Below, in pieces: positions 45,127 through 56,841 of a stretch of 59,233 bases of DNA. How positions within the stretch are numbered: the first letter of the stretch is position 1; each line of letters opens with the position of its first letter. The position numbers and the translations under genes were made by a program. The notes beneath the pieces were generated by a model, which was given only the letters and a program-made list of their open reading frames with translations, was not told the DNA's origin and ran no database searches. The DNA lies in the NCBI GenBank assembly GCA_022793905.1, contig JAAWDU010000016.1, positions 1-59,233 on the forward strand, read 5' to 3'. Source of the stretch: Clostridia bacterium. Its GTDB lineage: Bacteria > Bacillota > Clostridia > TANB77 > CAG-508.

Positions 45127-45156
45127 ACTCTAGCTGTGATAAGCTAGAGTTTTTTT
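45127..45156 (+). terminator. Terminator shared by the amidase gene and hicB
   Basis: ACTCTAGCT, loop, AGCTAGAGT followed by seven T; it lies 7 bp after the amidase stop and overlaps the last codons of hicB on the other strand. Confidence 0.75.
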
Positions 45157-45387
45157 CATTTTAGTTTTTTCTTTAAGTTGTTTTTCTGGTTTCTCATTTC
45201 TTCTCCTGCACGAATTTAAATATGAATCAATTGCTTCTTCAAAGTCTTTCTTGACCTCCTCTATAGTTTCTCCTTCATACAAAATAAGTGCATTTTTCAC
45301 CCCTTCAACAACTCCGCAAAAACAATTATCCTCTTTGCTATATTTTATTCTTGCACTATACCCTTTATATTTTATTATATTGCTCAT
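45130..45387 (-). CDS. hicB: HicB-like antitoxin
   Basis: 85 aa from the ATG at 45387, which has AAAGGAGTG upstream (the track start at 45423 is inside hicA). MSNIIKYKGYSARIKYSKED, GVVEGVKNALILYEGETIEE and AIDSYLNSCRRRNEKPEK are the standard HicB partial RNase H fold, which binds and neutralises HicA. The C-terminus is short and Lys-rich, without an obvious DNA-binding domain. TGC GGA here does not shift. Confidence 0.85.
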   Translation of the reverse strand: MSNIIKYKGYSARIKYSKEDNCFCGVVEGVKNALILYEGETIEEVKKDFEEAIDSYLNSCRRRNEKPEKQLKEKTKMKKTLAYHS

Positions 45388-45400
45388 ATAAATCACTCCT

Positions 45401-45649
45401 TTATTTATCAAATAATTTTTCAACTATATAATTTATTTGATATGGTTTTAATGTATTTCCATTATGTGGTTTATGTAAATATATCTTCTCATTTATTTCA
45501 TCATTTATAAATTCAACTCTTGAACCTGAGGTTTTCCCCTTATTATCTTCATAAAATCCGAAATAATTCAAAATTCTTTTCATTTCATCATATGTAAAAT
45601 CTCTTGATTTTGACTTTAGTCTTTCTATTGCTTTTTCTATTTGACTCAT
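45401..45649 (-). CDS. hicA: HicA-like mRNA interferase toxin
   Basis: 82 aa, dsRBD-like fold typical of HicA/YcfA. Conserved features are LNYFGFYEDNKGKTSGS (Gly-Ser loop) and the catalytic His region IYLHKPHNGNTLKPYQI. It cleaves mRNA when free of HicB. It sits 28 bp after comEC and 13 bp before hicB, in one leftward unit. TTC GGA does not shift. Confidence 0.85.
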   Translation of the reverse strand: MSQIEKAIERLKSKSRDFTYDEMKRILNYFGFYEDNKGKTSGSRVEFINDEINEKIYLHKPHNGNTLKPYQINYIVEKLFDK

Positions 45650-45677
45650 TTAATTATATCATCCTTTCTAATTTTTA

Positions 45678-48020
45678 TCAACGTTTTTCCTTAATTTTTT
45701 GGTTAATATTTATTCTTTTATCAATAATTATTGTTATTTCTCCGCATTTCGTCTGTTCTATATACTTTTATATTCATTTCATTCAGCCTTTCTAAGACTT
45801 CCTTATTTGGATGTCCAAAATTATTATTTTTTCCGCACTCCTATTAATGCTATTTGTGGATTTACTTTACTTAAGAACTCTTTTGAACTTGAAGTTTTGG
45901 AACCGTGATGTGGTACTTTTATAACTTTTGATTTTAAAATATTAGAATCTTTTTCATAGAAACTTAAAATTGCTCTTTCTGCTATTTCCTCTATATCTCC
46001 TGTGAAAAGAATTGAAAAATCTTTATAATTAAGTTTACATACTAAAGAATTATTATTTATTACATTAGAATTAATTTTATTTTCAGAATTTGGCCATAAA
46101 ATATCAAAATAAATATTTTTCTCTATATTTATTTTTCTTCCTGCTTCTACTTCATTTATTTTTATTTCTTTTATTTTTGCAATTTTAATAATTTCTCTAT
46201 AATTATCATTTTCTTCAAATTGTTTCCCTATAATGATATTTTTTACTTCAACTTCTTTCATTAAAGTAATTAATCCGTCCGGCAGTGGTCTGTATCTGCA
46301 TGACTAAAAAATAAATAATCAATCTTATTTATTTTTCTTGATAAAATATACGGAATTAATATATTTTTTCCGAATATTATAACTTTCACTTCCTCCCCCA
46401 TCTATTAATATTTTTTTATTTTGTGGAGTTATTATTAATGTTGCCTCTCCTTGACCTACATCTACAAAATAAACTTTTAAATTATCTTTCGGAATTATTT
46501 CAATTAATTTAATTAAAATAATTATAATTAAAATTACCATTATTATTTTATTTTTATATTTTTTAAGTTTTTCTTTTTTTATTAAATATCCGAATTAAAA
46601 AAGAAAAAAAATAATAAATAATTATTTGATAAATATCTGGAGTTTTTACGTAGATTTTTGCCAAAGGTATTCCTGCAGTTATCTCTACTAATTGAAGTAA
46701 TAAATATAATAATATTTGATATATTTTTCCTAAAAATTTTGCAAAACCTAAGGATAAAAAAGAAATTATAATTAAGAAAAAACCTAAACTAATTATTAAT
46801 GTAATAATAAAACTTGTTAAAATATTTGCAATGAAAAATGTAGCAGAAATTGTTTTATAATTTAAAATTATTATTGGTGCAATAACTATTTGAACAGAAG
46901 TACTTACACTAATTATAATTTTTATATATTTAATTAATTTATTTTTGGATTTTATAATTTTATTAAAAAAATCATCTAAAATTTTAGAAAAATAAATTAT
47001 TCCGAAATACTCCTCCATATGAAAGAAGTACAGAGTTACTTACTAAATTATATGGATTATGTATTAAAGTTATAAGAAGCGCTATACATAAATTATTTAA
47101 AATGTCACTCTTTCTATTAAGCATTTTAGCAAATATTCCAAGTTCTGCCATTATACAAGCCCTTACTACTGAAGGAGTAAATCCTGTAATAAACATTAAT
47201 ACTATTAAAACTATGCTACTAATTACGTTTATTTTTGATTTAGAGGCTTTTAATTTATTAAATAATGTAGATGTCCCTATCAATATAATTCCGGATGTGT
47301 GTGCCAGATACAGCTAAAATATGATACATACTACTTGTTTTAAAGTTATCTATTATTTGCTCATCAATTTCACTACTATCACCGAAGCAATATTCCGCTT
47401 TACAATACTAGCATTTTTTCCTAGAATTTTCTCTAAATTTTCTTCTATTTTATTTTTTAGATTATTTGATAAAATCAAAATAAAATTTAATTCATTTTTA
47501 TTTAATTTTGTTATTTTACCATCAACCTCTGCTATTCCGTAAATATATTTAGTTTTTAAATATTCAGAATAATTAAATGATTTATAATTCCTTGCAATCT
47601 CTGCTTCTTTATATTTTCCGTTTAAATTTTATTTTATCTCCATACTTTATTTTCTCATTTATTTTTGTATATATTATTAAATTTGTATTTTTATATTTTT
47701 TATTTCCATTTATACTTTCAACTTTTAACTCGTATTTATTTTTTTCTTTTTCCTCATCTATCACAATTCCGAGTAACTTCTATTTGGTTAAGCCCTAAAT
47801 ATAAATGATTAAATTTATTTTCTAGATAATTTATTTGAATATTTGAAATAATTAAAGATATTAAAAACAATATAAAATATTTTTTAATATTTTTAATTTT
47901 ATTAAGAAAATATGTCCCCAATATTATAAAACAAACAAAAGGAACTATATTTATTTTTAAATATAGCCCCCATATAATTCCCGTTATATATCCAACCGTC
48001 AAAATGATGATTGGTTTCAT
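45678..48020 (-). CDS. comEC: ComEC/Rec2 DNA-uptake channel read through twelve CGG +1 shifts
   Basis: 776 aa. CGG sites start at 47769, 47618, 47395, 47382, 47291, 47002, 46590, 46370, 46279, 46275, 45833 and 45742; phases rotate 0,2,1 throughout and the frame closes on TGA at 45678. Order: two membrane helices, the DUF4131/OB-type domain (GDKIKFKGKYKEAE), the competence domain with GILLGDSSEID and MYHILAVSGTHIGIIL, several membrane helices, then a C-terminal metallo-beta-lactamase-like domain with YFVDVGQGEATLI, ILIDGGG, FFSHADTDHCGG, PHHGSKTSSS and VGKNNNFGHP. It transports single-stranded DNA across the membrane. The track shows it as eight unrelated ORFs. Start at 48020, 11 bp after the NlpC/P60 gene. 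Confidence 0.95.
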
Positions 48021-48031
48021 AAAAATCCTCT

Positions 48032-49324
48032 CTAATTTATTATTCTTCTAGCTGTTACAAAATAATATCCATCTCCTGAAACATTTGATATAATAACTCC
48101 CTTTCTAGAGTTTGCTGAATGAATAAATTTGCCACCACCTACATATATTCCTACATGTCCAATTTTTTTACTTCCACTTGAATTAGAAAAGCATATAACA
48201 TCTCCTGCCTGCATATTCTCTTTAGATACACTTTTCCCATTTCCACTTTGCCCACTAGATGTACGTGAAAGTGATACACCAAAATGTTTATAAACATATG
48301 TTGTAAAACCAGAGCAGTCAAAACCTTTAGATGGTGAACTTCCACCGTGATACATATTTATATCCAAGATAGTTCTTTGCAAATGCTACAATATCTGCTC
48401 CTGTAACATTTTCTATTGTTACTATCTCTGTTTCCTGTGTTGGTATTTTTGTATCAGCTTTTGCACCGTGTACTATTTATTTCTTCAGTTTTTTTGCCTG
48501 TTCTTACAATACTTCCACCTCTGGATGTAGTTTCTATCTGTTTAAAAGTAATAAAATCTGTTGCTACATATCCTCTTGTCCCTTCATATTCTACTTCTGA
48601 CCATTCATCTCCAAGTTCCAAAACAACTAATTTATTGTTCCTTGTAAGTGTTTTTATTATTTCTCCAGAAGTATTTGGTGTTTTTCTAAAGTTTACTTCT
48701 GTTCCTGAAATATATCCTATTTTTTGTGATGAATTACTATTTTTCTCAGGTTCATTTTCTTCTTTATTTTCTACTTCTTTTCTTTGTATTTTTTCTGTTC
48801 TAACCCATCCGGTTTTGTGTTCCTATTTTTACATAAGACCATCCATTAACTTCACTAATTATTTCAATCTCTTTTTCTTTTTCAAGTGTATCTATAACTA
48901 ATGAATTAATTACCGGAGTAATATATATTTTTTCTCCTGATGCAAGTACTGTTTGATTATTATTCTGTTCTTGACTATTTTCCTCACTACTTTGATTTTC
49001 TGCATTAGTATTTGTGTTTTCGTCAGTTTGATTGTTTGTATCCTTATTTGTACTATTCGAGTTATCTAGCACATTTATATATTGTGCTGCGACATATCCA
49101 ACATATTCTCCAGATTTTACTTTATACCATCCGAAGCCATCTTCTCCTAGTATTTCTACTTTATCACTAGCTGATAAATATGCAATAGTTGAAGAATCTG
49201 TTGAAGGCTCTTTTCTTAGCCTTAAATTGTCCGTTGTAACCACTCCTGTTGACGCAAAACTGCATATTGCTGTACAGCATAAGCTTACTATTGTCAATAA
49301 GGATATTACTACACTCTTTTTCAT
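48032..49324 (-). CDS. Secreted SH3b-NlpC/P60 peptidoglycan endopeptidase
   Basis: 429 aa after three +1 sites: 48809 (AAC CGG A), 48466 (ACA CGG T) and 48345 (TCA CGG T). Signal peptide (about 1-25), three bacterial SH3 domains (NLRLRKEPSTDSSTIAYL; second with VNGWSYVKIGTQNGWV; third with VNFRKTPNTSGEIIKTL), a linker, and an NlpC/P60 domain with LGYKYVSGGSSPSKGFDCSG (catalytic Cys), HVGIYVGGGKFIHSA (catalytic His). The last shift gives the first Gly of the conserved GG before the Cys. It cleaves stem peptides between D-Glu and meso-DAP outside the cell. Confidence 0.93.
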
Positions 49325-49421
49325 AAATCATCTCCTACTTTTCATCACACAAATTCTATTATACACTCTTTTACCAAATTTGTCAAATTTTTGTCAAAAT
49401 CTGTGTGCTGTATGAGTTTTC

Positions 49422-50711
49422 TCACTCTATGATTCTATTTATAATCCTTTCACATTTACGAAAAACCTCATATTTCTCTATTCCTTCAATTTGCCTATCT
49501 TCCATTAATATTTTTCCATCTATAATTGTATGAGAAACATTGCTCCCCTTAGCATTATATACAATATCTGAAAATATTGTTCCTTGGGGATTTGTTATTT
49601 CAGTATTTAAGTCAAGTAAAATAATATCTGCTCTTTTTCCCTCTTCAATACTTCCGTATCTCACTCTCTAATCCAAGCGCTTTTGCTCCATTTATAGTGG
49701 CCATTTTTAAAACTTCGTAACTTTCCATACTCCTAACATCTTCATATATTCCCTTTTGTAAAAGAGATGAGAATTTCATTGTTTCAAACATATCTAAATT
49801 AGAACCACTACCTTGACCATCTGTTCCAAGAGAAACATTTACACCTTCTTTTAACATCTTTTGAATCTTAGCAACACCGACAACCAAGTCTTAAGTTACT
49901 AATAGGGCAATGAGCAACATTCATTTTCATCTTGCTTAAAGTTCTAATTTCACTTTCTGTTACTTTTACAGCATGGGCAAGTATCGTATGTGTATTTGCA
50001 AAATAATCCTCAAGAACTTCGACTGGACTATCTACACTATAATCCTTTTTAATTTCTTCTACTTCTTTTTGATTTTCGCAATAATGCATATGTATTGGTA
50101 ACTCATTTTCTTTTGCAAAATATATCATTCTTTTTAAAGTCTCTTTTCCTGTTGTATATAGTCCATGTATTCCTACATTTAAAGTAATTAAGTCATATTT
50201 ATCCCTATATCTTCTAACTAATTTTTCTAATTCTTCCATTCTTTCTTCCTGAAGATTTGCCACATCATTTACAGTCCTAGTAACTTGAAGTCTAACTCCT
50301 GCGCCGAATACCGGCTCTTATAGTATCTTCTGCCATAAAATACTGGTCATTTGCAGTTGTGCAACCTGTTGATATCATCTCAAGGCAAGACATCATTGAT
50401 GCACAATATATATCTTCTGGTGTTAACTTGTCCTCCATTGGCCAAATTTTTTGTTTAAGCCAGTCTTGCAATGAATATCCATCAAGCGTTTCCCTAAATA
50501 TGCTCATGCTTAAATGTGCATGAGTATTTATAAGCCCTGGCATACAAATTTTATTTTTTGCATCAATAATATATGCTCCTGGGCTTGGAGTAACATCTTC
50601 ACTTATTTCAGTGATTTCTCCATTTTCTATATATATATCCATATTTTCTTCATATTTCTTCCTATTTTCTGACATTGATATTAAATTACAATTTCTTATT
50701 AAAATATCCAT
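49422..50711 (-). CDS. 5'-methylthioadenosine/S-adenosylhomocysteine deaminase-type amidohydrolase
   Basis: 428 aa after three +1 sites: 50304 (ATT CGG C), 49877 (TGT CGG T) and 49654 (ATA CGG A). I chose the ATG at 50711 (MDILIRNCN), with AAGGAGAGG upstream. The metal-binding HAHLS, the YSVDSPVE/HAVKVTE region, AHCPISNLRLGCGVAKIQKM, GTDGQGSGSNLDMFETM and IGSIEEGKRADIILLD match the MtaD/TrzA cytosine-deaminase-like family. These zinc/iron enzymes deaminate MTA or SAH (or related adenosines) in the cytoplasm. The exact substrate cannot be decided from sequence. Confidence 0.9.
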
Positions 50712-50754
50712 AATCCTCTCCTTATATAGAAACAGCATAACCTTTTATCAAAGA

Positions 50755-51181
50755 TTATGCATCATTTTGGTATAATTCTAATTTATAACTTCCATCTGTT
50801 TTATATATTGTAAGTCTAAATCTACTTTGGTTTCCTTTTTCTAATCTGTATACAGTATATTCATCTGTATCTTTTTCTTCAATTGCTTTTATGTTTGCAT
50901 TGCTGTTATTTAATATTTCTTTTACGTTTTCTGGCATTGTTGCAAATGTAAATGAAGGCGCAAGTAACGATTCTAATGTCTTAATTTTCCCTTGAGAAAT
51001 TGCTAATGTTATTGTTTCAATATCTTGTGATGCCATATAAGTTTCAGCTGCATCTGCAGTTCTATCAACGATTTTTGCTTCGTACATTGATTTTATCGTT
51101 ACTGCTGATAATATTATAATTACTACTATAGATATTATAAGTGCAATAAGCGTAATACCGCTTTTCTCCTCCTAATTTCAT
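50755..51181 (-). CDS. Type IV pilin-like (pseudopilin) protein
   Basis: 141 aa after one +1 site at 51158 (AAG CGG T). The start at 51181 has GGAGGAC upstream. The shift gives KGITLIALIISIVVIIILSA, a prepilin signal: the Gly read by the shift is the residue before the prepilin-peptidase cleavage site. The rest is mostly helical, followed by a small C-terminal beta domain. The track splits it and starts at the internal Met at 51087. It may serve a type IV pilus or a competence pseudopilus, fitting the comEC nearby. Confidence 0.75.
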
Positions 51182-51214
51182 CTTTTGTCCTCCAATTTTT
51201 ATTATACTGCTTTT

Positions 51215-51243
51215 ATTATATAATAACTCCCTAATATTGTCAA
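51215..51243 (-). promoter_or_regulatory. Promoter of the pseudopilin gene
   Basis: Minus strand consensus TTGACA, exactly 17 bp, TATAAT, about 35 bp before the ATG. Confidence 0.75.
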
Positions 51244-51282
51244 TCATATTTTCTTTTAAAAAAATGATATTTTTTCAATTTC

Positions 51283-51333
51283 AAAATTCGTAACGATAAG
51301 CGGTCGTTTTTCAGGGATGAACAGTTTTTTTTG
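51283..51333. promoter_or_regulatory. LytTR-like operator, copy A
   Basis: About 50 bp shared with 56842-56891 (TTCGTARCGATAAGCGGTCG is the core on the plus strand). On the minus strand it holds two imperfect 9-bp direct repeats, ACTGTTCAT and ACCGCTTAT, 12 bp apart, as for LytTR-family (AgrA/VirR-type) response regulators. It lies about 10 bp upstream of a rightward -35 box and 40 bp upstream of the leftward pseudopilin -35 box. Confidence 0.5.
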
Positions 51334-51343
51334 GATTTTTCGC

Positions 51344-51372
51344 TTGATTTTTGTTTTATACGCTAGTATAAT
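51344..51372 (+). promoter_or_regulatory. Promoter of the candidate small RNA
   Basis: TTGATT, 17 bp, TATAAT; predicted start near 51379. No ORF with an RBS follows, which favours an RNA gene. Confidence 0.65.
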
Positions 51373-51378
51373 AATTAG

Positions 51379-51528
51379 GCAAATTATTTTTGCAAAGGGA
51401 TATGAGGTTACCATACTAGAACTTAGGAGGATAATCTACCAACTAGTTAAGCACATTCTTTAGGAACTATTAGTTAACTAGCTCTTTCAGTTTTGCAAAG
51501 GCGTTTCTTTTTGAAACGCCTTTGTTTT
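51379..51528 (+). ncRNA. Candidate ~150-nt structured small RNA
   Basis: The segment has its own promoter and ends in a strong intrinsic terminator. A closing helix can form between TTGCAAA (about 51390) and TTTTGCAA (about 51491), with GAG/CTC further in, and an inner hairpin between CTAGTTAA and TTAACTAG. The long closing stem with an internal loop is somewhat like 6S RNA, but I cannot confirm this. It contains AGGAGG but no credible ORF. Confidence 0.5.
51497..51527 (+). terminator. Bidirectional terminator of the small RNA and the first permease gene
   Basis: AAAGGCGTTTC, loop, GAAACGCCTTT with T-rich sequence on both sides; adjacent to the permease stop at 51527. Confidence 0.8.
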
Positions 51529-54130
51529 ATATATTTTCATTTCTAATTACTTCAATAATACTATTATTCTTCTTTGAAGATTTGTGCTTTGCTTTTCTTA
51601 TAGCTATAAATATTGCTAAATACGTAACTGCTATGCTAATTAGAATATTTGCATATGGTATTTGAAAACTATATAGCTTTATATCTACCATTTTTAAGTA
51701 TAATATATATAGCAAAACTCCACTCGTCAATGCTCCAAAAACAAGTGAATTTATTCCATAAAATATTCCTTCTAAAAATAGCATTTTACTTATTTGCTTT
51801 TCACTCATTCCCATTGATTTAAGTATTGCAAATTCTCTCTTTCTAGCTACTATATTTGATGATATTATATTTCCTGTACTTATAATTGTTAATGCTGTAA
51901 CAAATATTATAAATGTATATACTGCAAGTTTTAAAGTAGCTCTTGCACTAATATCTGATAGTTTCTCTGCAAAGCTATTAATTACGTACACTCCCATTTC
52001 ATTTGCAATTTTTTCTATCTCATAAGGTTTATTTGTATGAATTGCATATTTTGTAGAATTTATATCCATCCATTTATTTGATAACTCATGGCTTACTATG
52101 ATTTGCATATTATCATTTTTCACTCCATATTTTTCCATATCATCAATGACTGCTACAATTTCAAACTTTCTTTTTTCTCCGTTCTTCTGCATGTGTTGAG
52201 ATTAATGCATCAATAATATCTCCTTTTTTGTATGAAGTAATCTTTATGTCATTTCCAAATTTTGAGCTTGCATCCTTCATGGAATTTACTAATATAACTT
52301 CATTCTCTTTTAACTCTGATATCCCTTCCTTATTTAATATCTCTTGATAGCTCTCTTCCTTTAGTTTATATGCAATAGTTGTTATTTTTACACTTCCATC
52401 TTCTTGAACTAATTTTTTATATCTTTCTGTTTTTATAAGTCTTTCCATATCCTTTGTTAATTTGTTTCTTGGAATACTAATTTCACTCTTAGCATTATCA
52501 CTTATTGCCATATATTTTTTCATTAAATTTTTTTTATTAAGTTTTTCTAATAATTCATCTTTTAACTCATTGCTTACGTTGATTACAATATCACAGCCAT
52601 CATCAAAGATTTCTAAACCTCTGTATAGATTTTCTGTAAATCCACTAATTCCTGCAAATATTGTTATATTTAAAGCTATTAGCACTATTATCATTCTATA
52701 TTTTACTTTTTGCTTTTTTATATTTTTATATGCTAGTTCTCCTTCTTGTTTAAAAATTTTTGTTATAATTTTAGGCACATTCAAGTATTTTTTATCAAGT
52801 TTATTTAGTCCGATTTCCTCTTATGGCGTCTATTTCAGAAATTTTGTTAATTCTTCTTATGCTTAAGAAATTTGCTGAAAATATTATTATTCCAGTAAAT
52901 AAAACTGCTTCTATTATTGAAATAATAGATATCTTCATCTTTAATCTTTCATTTAAGCTAAACATTAGATATTTGTCAAAAGTGTGCCTCAAGTTGTCGA
53001 GTAATACATTTTCTAAACATATTACACAAAAAGAAATAACTAGTCCTAATATTATACCAATTGTTGTTCCTATCACACACAATATTAAGGTTTCTTTAAA
53101 AATTAATATTCTTCTGCTTTTTTTATCCATTCCAATAGAAGATATCATTCCAAGTTCGCTTATTCTTTGTTCATATGTAATAGAAACTATTGTGTATATT
53201 ATTATTATTGAGAGTAATATTACAATAAATATTATGCCGTATTTTGCTAATGCCATGATTTCGTAAAATTCATCGCAAAATCCTTTTACTCCTTCATATT
53301 TTAGCACTTCTTCATTATATATTATTTTCTCATCATTGTTTTTTTGCTCTTCTTTTTGAATTTCTCCAAATTCTTGCTTTTCAAGTTCTTTCATTTCTTT
53401 AAATAACGAACTCTCATTACTGCTATTATTTGTTATTCTCTCTTTGTTTTTTATATCATAAATATTAAATTTTTCTGCAATATTTTTTGTTGTTTCTTCT
53501 ATTTTTTTCACATTTCTAGTTAGAATTCTAGCACTTACGAGAGTTTCATCCGTAACTAATTTTTCATCTAAATAGGTAACAACTCCTGTTCTAAAATCAT
53601 CTAAATCACGAGTGTCTTCTTCTAAGTATTCAGTTTTTCCTACAACAACAAATTCTCGAATTTTTCCTTCTAATGTAATCTTTAAAGTATCCCCAATATT
53701 CTTTCCAAAATTCTTTTCTTGACTTAATACTATCTCTCTAGAATTTTCTGGTAATCTTCCTTCCACTACATTTAGTTTAGCATATTCAAATGCTTCATCT
53801 GAATACGCTTTTACCCAAAAATATTTATCAAAAATAGGTTGGTCAGGGTCTTTCTCGATTGACTTTCCAAAATCGTAATATATAAATCTCTCTTTTATAT
53901 TTGGCTCATCTAAAATTTTAACTGCATCTTTATACTTTATATCAACAAATTCTGCGTCCCAATTTGCTCCTTCTCTAGTAACTTGTACTAAATATCTTTG
54001 ATAGCAATCAAACATAGTATTAATAAATATAATAAGTACAGCTATAGTAATTATTCCGTAAAATCATTGTAATACTTCTACTTTTATTTTTTTTTATATA
54101 TTCAATCGCAAGTTTTGTGGTTATTTTCAT
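51527..54130 (-). CDS. FtsX-type ABC transporter permease (first paralogue)
   Basis: 866 aa after three +1 sites: 54056 (TTA CGG A), 52810 (AAT CGG A) and 52179 (GAA CGG A). N-terminal helix (ITMILGIITIAVLIIF), a large extracellular MacB-like domain (VVEGRLPENSREIVLSQE), three helices of an FtsX domain with ELGMISSIGMDKKSRRILIF, then a second half with the same plan (FAILKSMGMSEKQISKMLFLEG) and a basic C-terminus. Such large permeases usually export peptides or lipoproteins or sense antimicrobial peptides together with an ATPase. No ATPase gene is present in the window. The first 15 residues (MKITTKLAIEYIKKN) are identical to those of the next gene, showing recent duplication. Confidence 0.88.
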
Positions 54131-54177
54131 ATTTTTATTTCCTTCCTATGACTTTCACAAGGCGCTTATACTCATTT

Positions 54178-56766
54178 CTATATTTTTATTTTATTTATTA
54201 TATCTTTCGTTTCCTTTCTTTGACTTATAATTACAATTATTGCTATTATAACATAAGTTATAATAGTTGACATTATTATATTTAATATTGCAATTTTAAA
54301 TGTATCTACTATTGTATTTGACATAAGCAAGTATAGAAGATAACTAATTCCAATACTTATTGATACACCACAAATAATTCCAATTGTACCATAGAATATC
54401 CCCTCTATTATTAACATTTTTATAATTTGCCTTTTACTCATTCCAATTGATTTTAATATTTCTAATTCTTTTTCCCTTAATTTAATACTTGAGAAAATTA
54501 TATTAAATATATTCAATATAAACATAAGGTTCATTAATCCGCACAAAAGAATATCCTATTAACTCTAGAATGGCCTTTTTACTTAAATCTGACACTGCCT
54601 CATTATAGTAATTTCTTCCATAACAATCATATGGTGTACATATATCTTTTATCTTTTCAATTCTTTTCTCTATTTCATCAGTCCTGTCTGTATCTAAAAA
54701 CATTATAATACTAATTATATCGCTATCATTTGTAAAAGGATTTATATTAGAGAATTCATCAATTTTCTGCATTGTTTTTCTATTTACGATTTGCTTTAAT
54801 TCTATAATTTGTTCATTAGTTTTTAGATATTTTGTATACGGTTCAAAATTATCTAATATTCCCACTATTTTAAGATTAATGCTTTTTCCAAAAGGTGAAC
54901 ATATTTGATAAATATCTCCTACCTTAAATGTTGTAATATCTACTTTTTTCCCATTATCGATATATTGATTTGCTATAATGACTTCATCCTCATTTAGTTC
55001 TGTAATTCCTACTTTTTTTAATATTTCATAATATGTCTCTGATGAAAATTCATATGTACCGAGCTATCATTTCATAATTTTTAATATCTTTATTTCCTCT
55101 ATTATTTTGTATTATACTCTTAAATTTCTTTGTTATATTATTTTCTTTTAATTGAAGCATATAATTGCTATTTTTTATAAAATATGAATTAATCAAATTA
55201 TTCTCATTAAGATATTGTATTACTTTTTCTTTTTGATTTCCACTATCTTGAAAACTTAAAGCATAGTCTACATATTTCTTCTTTTTTTCTATATTATAAT
55301 TATTTATTATGAACTCACTAACTGTTAAAAATAAAACAATACTTATAGTTATTGAAATAATTATCGACTTGTATATACCTTTATTTCTCGAAATGTTTAT
55401 ATATGCAAGATTTCCTTCTACTTTAAATATTTTTCTAATTAATTTATTTTCTTTTTTCGCTTTTATACTTTCTTTTTCTTTAATTGCTTCTATTATTGCA
55501 ATTTTATTTACTTTTTTACATACTTCTATATTCACTATAAATACAATTAGATATATAATTATAATTGACAATAAAATAACATATATAGGAATTTTCATAT
55601 TAAAATCTATATGACTATTGATAATTTGTAATGTTTCTGCATCAAGTGCTATATTTTTAATATAATTATTTAAAATATTTATTATTATTTTAGAACTAAT
55701 AATACCAAGTAATATTCCCACTATTATTCCAAATGTTCCAGTTATTAAAGCTTCTTTTAATATCATACTGTTTTCCTGTTTTTTGTCCATCCCTATCGAT
55801 TTAAGCATTCCTAAAGCCTTCATTCTCTCCGCATATGTTATTTTTAATGCTGTATATATTGTAAATATAGCAAATGGAGTTATAATACAGATTGCAAGTA
55901 TTTCTATTAATTCTAATCTTTTGGCAAATTCGTTCTTTTCACCTGCCATACAAGTATAATTTAAAAGTTCTGTATTAAATAAGACTCTCTTTTCTTCATC
56001 TAATACTATACCATATTTTTCTAAATTCTCTATCATCTTCTCATATGTTATTTCATTTTCATTACTTATATTTATTTTGTCCTCTATACCTATACTTCTA
56101 GCAATATTTTTTGTATTTTCATATATTTTTTGCATATTCTTCGTAATAATTGATATATCTACTATTGATTCGCCATTCAACTGATTATCTTCTAAATATG
56201 TAATAGCACCTATTGATGCTATTCTAGATATTGCACAATCAAAATCTATCTTTTTTACTATTCCCACTATTTGATATCTTTTTATTTGGTTATTTATCTT
56301 TATTTCTATTTCTTCATTTATATTTTTAGGTATACCTTCTATTTGCATATTCTCATGCTCAGCAATCACTATTTCTCTTGAGTTTTCTGGCAATCTTCCT
56401 TCTATAATACATAAATTTTCGTTTTTCAAAGCATTTCTATCATAGGCTCTTACATCTAAATGAATTTTAAAAAAACCATTGTCTATAAAAGGCTCAGAAA
56501 TTCCAATTTTACTAAATATTGATATCTCTTTTGTATTTATATCTTCTTTAATTTTTATGGCATCTAAATATTTTATATTTGTAAATTGAACTTCCCAATT
56601 TTTTTTATTTCTTACTATATTTATCATATATTCTTGAAAACTCGAAATAAGTATAAACACTGTCACTATTAATATAGTTGTTATGCATATTCCGCATAAT
56701 TATACTCAAGTTTCTCTTCTTATTTTTTTTTATATATTCAATCGCAAGTTTTGTGGTTATTTTCAT
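54178..56766 (-). CDS. FtsX-type ABC transporter permease (second paralogue)
   Basis: 861 aa after three +1 sites: 56692 (ATG CGG A), 55059 (GCT CGG T) and 54539 (GTG CGG A). Same layout as its neighbour: IIMGICITTILIVTVFILIS, an extracellular domain (IIEGRLPENSREIVIAEHEN), FtsX helices with MKALGMLKSIGMDKKQENSM, a second half ending ELEILKSIGMSKRQIIKMLI. The gene is extremely AT-rich. It precedes the first paralogue by 47 bp and is probably cotranscribed with it from the promoter at 56793-56821, which is next to the LytTR-like operator; this is a common arrangement for regulated peptide-export or immunity transporters. Confidence 0.88.
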
Positions 56767-56792
56767 ATTTTTATTTCCTTGTCTTTATTTTG

Positions 56793-56821
56793 ATTATATC
56801 ATGTAGTTCTATCAGCTTCAA
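56793..56821 (-). promoter_or_regulatory. Promoter of the permease operon
   Basis: Minus strand TTGAAG, 17 bp, TATAAT, about 27 bp before the ATG at 56766. Confidence 0.65.
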
Positions 56822-56841
56822 GGAAAAACAGTAAAGTTTGA

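Noticed and set aside
51065-51247. ORF 51065-51247 as a separate small protein
   Set aside because: Its start overlaps the promoter -10 of the pseudopilin gene; the true frame starts at 51181 and shifts at 51158.
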